Part shown: positions 23,901 through 37,000 of the stretch, in pieces
Layout: each line of letters begins with the position of its first letter
Numbering within the stretch: position 1 is the stretch's first letter
Assembly (NCBI GenBank): GCA_024036415.1
Contig: JAMWET010000894.1
Span: forward strand, 177,501-241,500
DNA: 64,000 nt
Origin: Prochilodus magdalenae
Taxonomy: Eukaryota; Chordata; Actinopteri; Characiformes; Prochilodontidae
Direction of reading: 5' to 3'
Notes under the pieces: model-generated
Databases searched by the model: none
What the model was told of the DNA's origin: nothing
What the model saw: the letters and a program-made list of their open reading frames with translations, nothing else
Position numbers and translations under genes: made by a program

Positions 23901-26900
23901 TATGGAAAGAAGGGAGACAGCGGGCCAGTGTTAACGTAAAGCCCTCCTGCCCTCCTCTCCTTTCAGAAAGCCATTGTTTTGCGATGTAGAAATCTGCCTT
24001 TGTTTAAGACTCATTTCTGCAGTGAATCATCATCTTGTTTTCCAGGTTTTGCAAAGGTTACTGAATCACTTCATCACGAAGAAAGACAAAATTCTGCTTT
24101 TTTCACTTTCCACTAAGGTGAGCTGGTCATCAGGTTTTGTGTATGCCTTGTTACAGTGAGTCTACGTTCATGTGTGTTGATATTAAAATGTTTGGTGCCT
24201 CAGGCAGGCTGTACAATGTGAGAGTGGTAGATTACATTAGGTAATACATAAAGCATGCTGCCTAGTCACATTTTGAATTTAACAAGTAAATAAAAATGCA
24301 TAGATTCTTTTTTTGGGGGGGCTAACATCTAATTAAACATGATTGCTGTCTTCCTCTACAGCTCCTGGATGTCCTAGAGAGCTACTGCATGGCTGAGGGT
24401 TTGGAGTACCGCAGGCTAGATGGAACCACCAAGTCCAAAGAGCGTGTCCACATTGTCAAAGAATTCAACAGCTCCAATGATATAAACCTGTGCCTGGTGT
24501 CTACTATGTGAGTGACCGACACCCTTAACAAGTATTAGCCATCCTGCCCCAGCCCAAAAGAGCCCACAGTGACGTATGTGTCACAAGCCTTCACGTCTGT
24601 AAAGTTCTTTATACAGCTTTATCCCTCACCTGAACACATGGAGTCCCTGAGTGACCAATAACAAACATCCTGGATGCAGTCACATGACAGTTGGTGAACA
24701 TATGACCTCATTTAGAAAATGGCAACGTGCTTGGTTAGTGCAGTGAGAGACAAACCCAGCTCATTTTAAACCCATTTAAGAGCTCTAATGTTCATATACC
24801 CTTATTCTATATTACATATACCCTTATCTATATAACATATACCCATATTCTATATTACATATACCCATATTCTAAATTACATATACCCATATCCTATATT
24901 ACATATACACATATTCTATGTTACATACACCGATATTCTATATTACATATACCGATATTCTAAATTACATATACCCATATTCTAAATTACATACACCCAT
25001 ATTCTATATTACATATACCCATATTCTATATTACATATACCCATATTCTATATTACATATACCGATATTCTATATTACATATACCCATATTCTATATTAC
25101 ATATACCGATATTCTATATTACATATACCCATATTCTATATTACATATACCCATATTCTATATTACATATACCGATATTCTATATTACATATACCCATAT
25201 TCTATATTACATATACCGATATTCTAAATTACATATACCCATATTCTATATTACATAGACCCATATTCTAAATTACATATACCCATATTCTATATTACAC
25301 ATACCCATATTCTATGTTACATAGACCCATATTCTATGTTACATAGACCCATATTCTATATTACACATACCCATATTCTATATTACACATACCCATATCC
25401 TATATTACACATACCCATATCCTATATTACATATACACATATTCTATGTTACATATACCGATATTCTAAATTACATACACCCATATTCTATATTACATAT
25501 ACCTGTATCTATATCACATATACCCATATTCCGTATTGCATATACCCATATACTATATTACACATACCCGTATTCTATATTACATATACTCATATTCTAT
25601 ATTACATATACCCATATTCTATATTACATATACCCATATTCTATATTACATATACCCATATTCTATATTACATATGCCCATTGTGATGCCATTTCTAGAA
25701 CACCATGATGGAATACCAGTTATGAAATCGTTGTTATTGTGACATATGCTACCAGTATTATGACCCTATAATACTTACAGAAGACGCCATGTGACCTCTT
25801 TGTCACAATAAGACTGATCTTTTATGATCTTATAACTGACCCCTCATTATTTTTCCCTCTCTTCCCGGCTCTGGGCTCTTATGGGTTAAGGGCTAAAGTC
25901 CTTAATATTTCTGATATTTACACACTGAGCATCAAAAGAATAGCTGCACCCAGAAGGAGGTGTGGAATTGCAGTGCTGTTGGGAAGGAAGATAAAGGTGA
26001 CCAGGATCAGTAACTAATGATACATTTAGACTGATATGATCAATATTTATTGAGCTACACATACAGAAGTACTGAGGGCAGTTGTCGTTTGTAACGGTCA
26101 GTGTTCCAGTGGTGCTGACACTAACAGGATGACTCATGAAGGGAATCTGCAACCGTGGCTGTTGGGTCACTTTGCACATGTCGGAGAATTCATTGGTTCT
26201 CCCTCTCCGTGGTTCATGTAGGTCTCCCAGATCCTTTATGTCACTGGGGGAACGCCTTTATCTATGTGCTGCCGCCAACACCGTGCCATGGTAGTATCCT
26301 CACGACCAGTATGGGCCGGAATACTTTGATACTACCATTCCGCTTCCCAGAGCCCTACGTTCCTGTTAAACTCTTTCAATTGCTCAAACTCTTCTCTGAG
26401 GCATACTCATGTCTTACAATATCAAACCTACCCACCACATTTAGATTTTTTTTTTATTGATGCTGAGTGTATATTAATTAATTGATAGTCTCTGCTATTT
26501 ATTTGAGATTCAGTGACAGCTGAGAACTGACAGTGTAAATCCAAATACCATATATAAATATCAAATTGCATCAGCTGACATCATTGGTCGTCCGACACAC
26601 AATGTTCACATTGCTCATTCTGTGATTTATAGATTTATAGTGATAAATAAAGATGTTTCTTTTTTTTAAATGAACAGCTGCTGTAGCTCTGCTGTACATT
26701 TTCTAAAGAGCATCTCTAATATTCATTTATTTATTCATTTGTTGTTTGTTTAATTAAATGACTCAGTTCTTGAAATACTTCCATTCTGAAACTGCTTAAT
26801 TCTTCCCTCAAGGGCTGGTGGTCTTGGACTCAACTTTGTTGGGGCTAATGTCGTTGTACTGTTTGATCCCACTTGGAATCCAGCAAATGACCTTCAGGCG

Positions 26901-29900
26901 ATTGATAGGTGAGAGCTGCACTTCTAGTAACTGGGTCTCTTAGAGAGCAGCACTGTGCGCTGTGTGGAAGCCTTGATGATACAGTTGTAAATGACACAAT
27001 GACGTAACACCCAAGTGATGTTACAGGTGTTCTCCTGTAGAATACAGTTCAATACCAGGCTTAAAGACCTGAAATGCATGAGAGTGGGCGTTTGTTGTGC
27101 TTTCACATGCCCTAAAAGATAAAGATACAACAGATAGGGCATCACTGTTACTATGTTTTCTCTGTGGTGTTTTGATATTTCAGAGCGTACCGCATTGGGC
27201 AGTGTAAGGATGTGACCGTCTTTAGGCTCATCTCTCTGGGCACAGTGGAGGAGATCATTTATCTGCGTCAGATTTACAAGCAGGTACTGCACTCATGGAA
27301 GCTGCGAACATGTAAACCTTATTAGTCTTAGTGCATAACCAATTAATATAATATACAGTGGTGTGAAAAAGTGTGTCCCCTTCATGATTTCTTGTTTTTT
27401 GCATGTTTATCACTCTTAAATGTTTCAAATTTAAAAATTAGTCAAAGACAACACAAGTAAACATAACAGTTTTTAAATTAAGGTTTTTATTATTAAGGAA
27501 GAGAAAAATCCAAACCTACCTGGCCCTGTGTGGGAAAAGTGTTTGCCCCCCAGTTATAACATAACTATGGTTTATCTTACAATGTCAAACCTACCCACCA
27601 AGTTTAGATTTTTTTTCATTATTGATGCTGAGTGTATATTAATTAATAGTCTCTGCTATTTATTTGAGATTCAGTGACAGCTGAGAACTGACAGTGTAAA
27701 TCCAAATACCATATATAAACATCAAATTGCATCAGCTGACATCATTGGTCGTCCGACACACAATGTTCACATTGCTCATTCTGTGATTTATAGATTATAT
27801 AAAGGTATGTTTCTTTTTTTAAATGAACAGCTGCTGTAGCTCTGCTGTACATTTTCTAAAGAGCATCTCTAATATTCATTTATTTCTCCAAGTTAAATTT
27901 CTCTAGCAAAACCCACACCTGATTACTGCCTGTTCTCAATCGAGAACCAAAAGATACTCAAAGGCAAGACAGCATGCCAAGATCCAAAGAAATTTAGGAA
28001 CGAATGAGAAATAAAATAAAGAAAGCCATTTCCGAAGATACAACACAAAACTGGGGCTGTTTCCATATGTCGGTCTTGAAGATACAGTAACTCCCCATTA
28101 AGATAAGAGTAAATGGGGAGAAAAATAAACTAGACTCCAAGGAAAAATAAGATGCATGAAGAAGTAGGATATGGGCCCTTTAATGCGGTGTATCGTATAT
28201 GCCAGGGTTTGGTGTTATTATATAAGGAAAATTAAGGAAACTAATGAAAGACCCCTGCATTCATTTCTTCTGTTGGGTGATATAGCAACTGCAGTCGTCT
28301 GTGATCGGGAGACAGAATGCCAAGAGGTACTTTGAAGCAGTACAGGGCGCAGATGGTCAAGCGGGAGAGCTGTTTGGTATCCGGAACCTCTTCCGACTGC
28401 AGACTGATGGAACATGCCTCACGCACCGTATCCTGGAGGTTAGAATATTGATTGTACAGGCTCTCCTTTACAAAGCTTGTTCTCTGAAACGCATTAAATG
28501 TGAAAGTTGTATTTTCAGGCAACCCAAATTGGTTCTTCTATAGCACCGTGCAAAGAACCCATTTATATCTTTTGGTACCTGAGGATGTACATATGACAGC
28601 CGTACTCCATTCCAGTTTGAGCTTTCAGCCGAAACGTATAAGAATCTGATGTACAGTGCTTCTAATAAACCATCACTAAGAATTCTTTCTCACCGACATG
28701 ATGGGAAAACACACATGTGCGTTACAGAGGGAGGGCCGAGTCGAAGTGGGGATGATGACGGCCAGCACGCAGGCAACTGAAGAGAGGATGCTAGAGCCGG
28801 TGAGTAGCCGCTCTTTCATAGACCCATGACAGGAACACTCCTCTTTCCCATCCATTTCTCCCTTCCTCATTCCCAGATATCCCAGCATTGCTCCATTCCC
28901 ACGGTAAAGATGGGTACAACAGCCAACACATGGTCATAATTAACCCCCCCCTCACTGGCCCACTGGTGAAGACCACACGGAAGTGTGTGCTATCTTTACT
29001 GCGTTTATTTACCCAGCAGAGGAACTTATCTAACTGTTCCTCCTTGAGGAACTTCTCACATGTAGGTCTCCTAGGCTGCAGAAAACAGAACACGCACACA
29101 GCTAAAGCCTGGAATACCATGATGACAAAACAAGTTCTGCTGGACAAGTCATATAAACAGTTTCAAACAATGGGGACGTAATATTTGTTTTTTTTTGTTT
29201 TTGTTTTTTTGAAAGTAAAAAAATGCATCAGTGCTTTTCCATGTATCGCTCCGATTGGGTTTCCCCTTGATTTCCCCGATTTTAGAATTTGAGAATAGCT
29301 TCTTATAGGGCTGTGTATTGGCAAGGATCTAGCGATACGATATGTATCACAATAAAGGGGTTACGATTCGATATATTGCGATATACTGTGATACTTTAAG
29401 CAAGGCGATATTTAACTTTTTTTTATAATCTAACTTTAGGTAAACTGTCATAGTATAAAAAACAAACCACTACATGCATTAAATCTGAGTGAAAATGCAG
29501 TTGCGCAGTTAGGTTTGCTAATGCTAATGTGGTGCGGCACTTGCTTACATTGACGCGGAAGCGCCTAATGGCTGAAGTGAACCACTGTCTGCTATCAAAA
29601 TATTAATTAAAAATCGGTACTGTTTTTTTGAGAATCGATACACTATCGCAAAACAGAATATCGCGACATTAAGGTGTATCGATTTTTTTTTTTTACACCT
29701 CTAGCTTCATATGTAGTTTCATAGCTATAATCAAATCACAGTCTACAGCTGCATAGGAAGTACTGATGCTAACATACAATGTGGTTATATGTACATGGGT
29801 TGTGAAGCTCAGCAGATACCCACCATCACCTGCCAGGGAGCTGCCACCACATCTGGGAGACTGGGGTTCGAATCCCGGTCTGGGTGACTAAGCTGTGCTA

Positions 29901-30882
29901 CACCAATAAGAGTCCTTGGGCAAGACTCCTAACACTACACTGGCCCACCTGTAACATGATTAACCATTTAAGTCGCTCTGTATAAGAGACGTCAGCTAAA
30001 TGCCATAAATGTAAATATACTGTATAATCTCGAAGTCCTTGTATGTGCTAGCAAAAATTAGCATTATGCTAGCAAGCTTAAATGTGCAGAAAGACATATG
30101 CACATCTGTTATAAGACGAGATGATGCACTTACTGGAATATCAAATATAATAATAAAAATGCTTCATTTTTGTGGTTTAAGGTTGTGGATGAAAATGATG
30201 CCAGGCAAATAAGCACAGTGCAGTCCGCACAAACCACTTTTCTGACCCATACAGTTCAGGCCATTTGAGTTTGGGGTCTCGTGATTCGGAACTGACCACA
30301 GAGAGACCATAACTAACCCCCTAGTGTTTGTAAACTCTTAACGTTGACTGTCCAGTAGAGAACTGTGGGAAGGCGAGTTGATTTAACGGTGTATTAATAT
30401 GCAGTATGAAGAGAGGATGGATCTCATGAATCGGAACTGAGCACAGAGAGACCATAACTAACCCCCTATTGTTTGTAAACTCTTAATGTTGGCTGTCCAG
30501 TGGAGAACTGTGGGAAGGCGAGTTGATTTAACAGTTGAATATGCAATATGAGGCCGGCTATGATTCAGTCTCGCTGATTAATGTCATGTTGGCAGGAGGC
30601 CAGTAAAATGGCCAATAGATTTGAAACCTTCAGAGGCCTTTTTATGCGTTTCATGGTGCACGACACATGTAAGTGTACGAGCTACGTAAGCATATAGGTA
30701 ATTGGAGATTATGGGGTTAAGGTTTTGAGTAACAAGGCTAAACATTGAGTCATTGCTTAACGACAGCATGTACATCCTAATAGTTTGCATGATCAGCCGT
30801 TGATAGTTTTGCGAGTGTAAAGGCCAAATCTCCACTAAGATATATATATATATATTTGTATGTATGTATGTATGTATGTATG

Positions 30883-30953
<71 letters not shown>

Positions 30954-30972
30954 GTATATGTATGTATGTATG

Positions 30973-31011
<39 letters not shown>

Positions 31012-34000
31012 GTATAGCATACATTTACTCCATAGTATGTGTTTATCAGTTTGTTAAAGACGTGTATTTGGATCAACACAGGTTCCTCTATCAGGGCATG
31101 GAACTGCAGAGCAAGCAGAAGGACCAGCAGCAGCAAGTAGCACCAGCTCCAGGTCTGCTGGTGCAGGAGTCCTGGACTTCAGTAGTGCCAGTGAAGACGA
31201 GGATCCCTGCAGCTCCAAATCCAAAGCCTCAGGCCTAAACGCAGGAGAGGAGACAGGAACCAGCACTGGCTGTGGTGATATGGGTCTTTCTGCTTTGCTG
31301 CAGAAACATGCACTTGATAGGGCACCAAGGGAGTCAGATAGCAGCGAAGAGAGTGAGTCTGAGGACGATGTTGAGGGTTTGGACCCAAAGGAGCCCCAGG
31401 TAGCTAAAGGGAATGGTGCTCAGGCAGGCTGGTACCTGTCCAGTGACTCAGAAGAGGAAAGAGGGAAAGCTCCGGTCAGGAGAACTCGAGAAAAGAAGAA
31501 CTCCGAGTCCACTGATGCAGACCGCCGCGTGTACCTGGAAGAGTCCGAGGATTTAAGCGTGGTTCAGAATCCTTATACGAAGGTACGACAGAGGGAGGAG
31601 GCAGGGGGTGGCACAGAGCAGAAGCAGAAGAAGGCTACAGTGAGACGACGTGAGGAAGAGATCGAGAGTTTTACCTCTTCTGAGGATGAAGCTCCAGTAA
31701 GAAGGCTAAAGTCTAAAACAAGTCATGCCTCATCTCCACCGCACAAAGCATCTGCCCTCGGACACCGTTTCAGTGCACAGAGCGCTGCTCAGAAATCCGT
31801 CAGGTTTACAGGCTTTACAAACCCGGCGCCTCAACCGCGAGCCGACACCAGCACTGGAACCTTAGACACTTTATTAGGTACTCATTTCACCTTTCCTGGT
31901 TTTCTCTGCTTGTGTGTGTTTGTCACAGTAACAGCGTTTAGGCCTTTAATCAAAAAGTCAGTTTAAAGCTACACTGTGTAAGTTTTGCAGTATGTAGAAA
32001 TCTGTCCACTGTACCAGCATTTACTCCTTTTATCCTCTATGTTTTTAACCCCTAGGTGGCCTGAAGGAAGTGAGCTACACCCACTCCAATCAGAAAGTAG
32101 TGGGTTCGAGCCGGGCAGAGAACCGCCTCAGCCGTGCTGCCTTACGAGATGTGTTTGAACTCAACAAGCACTCACAGCTCCCAGCTAACCACCTGTGTGA
32201 CATAACTGAGGTATATACAATGAAAGCAATGACTGTTTTATTAGACAGTGAGATGTTAAGCTAGAGTAATGCACTGCTGATGTTCAGAGTAGGAATTAGT
32301 AGGTACTTGGTGCAACATAATATGCTTGAGGGAAGTGTGTTCTTCATCGAAATCCTCCCGATTGGGTTTCCTCTTGATTTCCCCGATTTTAAAATTTGAG
32401 AATAGCTTCTTATAGGGCTGTGTATTGGCAAGGATCTGGCGATACAATATGTATCACAATAAAGGGGTTACGATTAGATATATTGCGATATACTGTGATA
32501 CTTTAAGCAAGGCGATATTTTACTTTCTTTTTTTTTTAATCTAATTTTAGGTAAACTGTCATAGTATAAAAAACAAACCACTACATGCATAAAATGTGAG
32601 TGAAAATGCAGTTACGCAGTTAGGTTTGCCAATGCTAATGTGGTGCGGTACTTGCTAACATTGGCGCAGAAGTGAACCACTGTCTGCTATCAAAATATTA
32701 ATTAAAAATCGGTACTGTTTCTTTGAGAATCGATACACTATCGCAAAACAGAATATCGCGACATTAAGGTGTATCGATTTTTTCTTACACCCCTAGCTTC
32801 TTATGTAGTTTCATAGCTATAATCAAATCACAGTCTACAGCTGCATAAGAAGTACTGATGCTAACATACAATGTGGTTATATGTACATGGTTTGTGAAGC
32901 TCAGCAGATACCTACCATCACCTGCCAGGGAGCTGCCACCACATCTGGGAGACTGGGGTTCGAATCCCGGTCTGGGTGACTATGCTGTGCTACACCAATA
33001 AGAGTCCTTGGGCAAGACTCCTAACACTACACTGGCCCACCTGTAACATGATTAACCATTTAAGTCGCTCTGTATAAGAGACGTCAGCTAAAAAGAAGTG
33101 TGTTCTTCATCGAAATCCTCAGTTTGGAAGTGGGTTTATTCCAATCAAATAAATAAAATCTCCCCAGCCATTCACAACAAACAGTAACCAGTATGTACAC
33201 ATGCACATATACTTCACTGAAGACAACTGTCTGTGTATGAAACCAAGAAATTAGGTTTCATTGTGTGATACATTGATGTGTTAACATTTTTAAGCAGGGA
33301 GCTAATTGTCTGTGCTTATTGTCCTCAGGTTATCAGTATATTAAAATGATATTATATTAAATAAATATTGTCCCCTGGATTCGTAATTGTTGTGTAATTG
33401 GAATTTTCATTTGTGTTTGTCTTCATGGTAGAAGCAGTCTGGAAATACCCCATCATCTGAGCCCACACACACAGATGGCGGAGAGAAAGTCCAGACACCA
33501 GGAGATTACGATGAGTCCCATCTGCGACATGAGGTCACCCACTCCATCAGAACATCCCACCAAACCCACAACGCAACCATCAGTGTCGGGGAGACACCCA
33601 CCACTGTCCGCAAGTAAGACCGAAACAAGGGATTTTCCTCTCTGTGGTGTTCTTCCTATACCAACTAAATATCTGTATGCTTTTATGATGGTATCGCAAT
33701 GTGGAAAAGTTAGGGACCTCCCAACATGTATTGAAGAACATGGTGAAGAACCTACAGTACCCGTCAAAAGTTTAGACATGGCACATCATAAAAGGTTTAT
33801 CTTATTTTTATCTTAATGCTTTTAAAGATGTAAACATCAAACAGTATACAGTCCACCTTAAAACCCTACAGAGTGGAGCTGTACAGGAGGAACCAGCTTC
33901 CTTACCCTGCAGTGGAGCTGAAAGAACAAGGTTTATTACTAAGCAGGTTTGGAGCGATTCTATTGGTCGGTCCCTCATGAATATTCACTAACCTGAAAGG

Positions 34001-37000
34001 AGAACTAGAGCTTTTACACTGTGCAGAAAAAGAGATCAAAGTTTTACACCACTAAATATATATTAGAGGTGGAGATATGGAGGAGTACCATACTGTGTAC
34101 ATCAGTAGTAGATGTGGTGTATCAAGATATGGACTGGTTCAGACTCTCATCAGTTGGAGCTGTTCAGTGTACGACTGTAGAGTCTTTAAGACCACCAGCT
34201 ACATCCATTTATTTGGGGGTGTCAAACTTTGACTGGTAGTGTATAATGAACCATTGAGTATAATTTTATTATTGCGTATGTTGAGGGTCCAACCTGTTTT
34301 GCTTCCTTTATTTCAGCCTCCCTTTCATTTTGGGTGACCTGCGTTCAGTGTTGTCAAAGAAAACTGGAGGAATATTCTTCCAGTGCCTTTAAAGTTCAGT
34401 CTTAGAAGTTGGATGCATTTCTTATGGTCACGGTTTTGGGGGTCTACCAGGTCTGGCATGGTCTGTAAGTGAAGACGTTTCAGACTGTAGTTATAGAAAC
34501 CCTTGCTTGTCACTTATTTGCCCCTCCTGGATTATTTTCTATCTGATCTCCTCAGAAACGTCTCCTGAAGAACTTAAAGGCCGTTTGACTGGAAATCAGA
34601 ACCCAACGAAGGGTGGTCTCCGATCTCCTGATGTAATATTATATCCTCTTCAGAAAATATATGTATTGTGGTTACTTCTTACACAAAATTAGAAAATTGC
34701 ACATAATTACACCAGCAGTGAAGCAGTCTGAGCTTCTCCCCCAATACGCCTAACATACCATGTTGCCACTTACGAGGGTTTTAACGCAGGCGTCTCCTCC
34801 GTGCTTTACTTAATCGTGTCAATTAAGCCCAAAACACACCCGCACGCACAGAGCAAGAGCAAATTCCTGGTAGTGTGAGGCCATGTGCCAGTTCTCTCCA
34901 CAGCTATGGTGTGCTGCGCCCCCGCCTGGCCCCTGAGGGAGGGGGGGAGACCACCCCGGAGCCCTCTCACCCACCGCTTTCCCAAGCCTGGCCAAAACAC
35001 ATCAAGCCATGAGCAGAAACCCTGCTCTGTGAAAGCCTTTTACCTCTCGGCTAGCCCAAGGACAGACCCTTCTATCTCCCGAGTCATGCTGTGTTAGGCT
35101 CTGTAATGATGGGGGGGTGGGGGGCCGTGGGGGACGTGGTTGCTTATACTAGTTTTCCCCTCAATTAGGTCTGATTAGGGTCCACACGGGTTAGAGCTGT
35201 TGCTTTCTGTGTTGTTTAAGAGCAGCTTCATATTAGCAACCACAGCATGCAGGCACATATACATTATTGTGCATAAGTCAGTGACCCCCTACCCTTTATT
35301 TATATTATCGAAACAGACATGCTGTACAGCTTTTTCATGCACCAGGAGATTTTTCTAGGTCTGTGTAAGGTAAGATAATGGAAGGAGAAGTCCAAAAGCA
35401 AGTCAAGGAAGCATTCATTACATTTCCATCACATGGTATGGCTCCACTTGACTTGCTTTGATACCACGTACTTCGTTTTACACTACAACCTAGAACCTCT
35501 CAATGTGGGTGGTCATCATAGTGATGGCACGTGAACCTGCTGTGGTTGTTCACCAAGAGAAAGCACTGCTGGAAAGAGTTTGAGAGTTCAGAGTTCAGGC
35601 AGCGAGACAATTCCGGGTACTCAAACGCGAGGCAAAAGAAGGTTCACATAGCTAGCGTATGTGTTTATGGTCATGGTGACAATTCTCGCCAGCCTTTTAC
35701 ATCACCTTTTGGTACCGGCTCAGCTCGCTTGAAACCTCAACAGAGAAGGAACCAGGTTTGCCTAATGGAAAACTGAGTTGAGCCATTTCCATGCAGAAAT
35801 TAGGAACATGATGATAATTACCATATACCTAATAACTGAGCAAGACCGTGCAAGACCACCAAAACTGGAACCAGCAGATAAACAAATCTTAACAAAAAAC
35901 TAAATCCACTCCGGAAAAACAGAGAGGCGTTTCTGTCCATCCTTCCACTGTGGGAGGACAACATGACACTATGGGTTTCAAAGGATGCTCAGCTGCCAAG
36001 AAGCCCTGACTGAGAAAACGAAGCGCGCTAAGAAAGAAGAACATGTTCAAAGGAGATGACAGATGATTCTAATTTTGTAATTGGGTTGCTTGGATTGTGA
36101 GAAGCAGAAAATGCAACTTCTGAGATTGAACTTTGGAGAGGTGGAAAATGTCCCAGCGGTTTTCTTTGAGAAACTGAAAGCAAGTCCTGTCAGACGACGG
36201 GAACGGTTAAAGTTATTTCCCTTTCGTTCCTGAAACTCTCACCTGTTTATCTCATAGATTAAAATAAAAAATGGTAGTGAGGGAAATGAAAGTGTGGTCA
36301 CCTTAAAAGTTAAAAGCCCATAATGTGTGTTTGTCTAAAAATGCACCTAAAATGTTTTTAATGTCATGTAGTGTAACAGTAAATGCTGTGTGGTGAAGTT
36401 CAGCAGATGTTTGTAACCCTGCAGACAGCAGCTGGAGGCGATGGCGCAGTTCTTCGGAGCGAAGTCTGTGCGCGGGTTTGCAGAAGAACTCGTGCGGAGC
36501 AGCTCAGCTCAGCGACTTAGCAAACTCCGTCGGTTCTACAGCCACAAGAGCCCTGAATTCTCTGACCTCGTGAAGCGGACCTTTCCTAAGCCTGAGCCGA
36601 CACCACCCGTTCCACCACCCCCTTCCACATCCAGTTTGAACAGGCAACAAACTACCTCGAAACGGACCCTGTTACCCTCGGCTGAGAGACCCTCTGATGG
36701 AAGACACAGAGCTGAGGATGAACAAGCTACTGTAAAGAAGAAGAGAACGTCTAACCCACAAAGTGCCGTAGAACCTCAGTACCCCCTTGGTCAGACTCGG
36801 GTTAACAGTATGACCTGGCTCTCTTCACACGAGTCAGGCCAAAGCCCAGGTGAACTACCTCTTAGGTCCTCTCCAGATGTCCAACCTAACGCAGGACGTA
36901 ACCCCGGTGCAATCAGTTCATCACTACTCAGACAGACCTCCAAGGACCAGGCGTCCTCTTTCCACGCAGAGCCAGACTGTGCCCAGTCAAGCAAGTCCCT

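Noticed and set aside
24918..25742. Tyr/Ile-rich open frames
   Set aside because: The 22-bp AT-rich intronic array read in frame; period of 22 residues equals three units.
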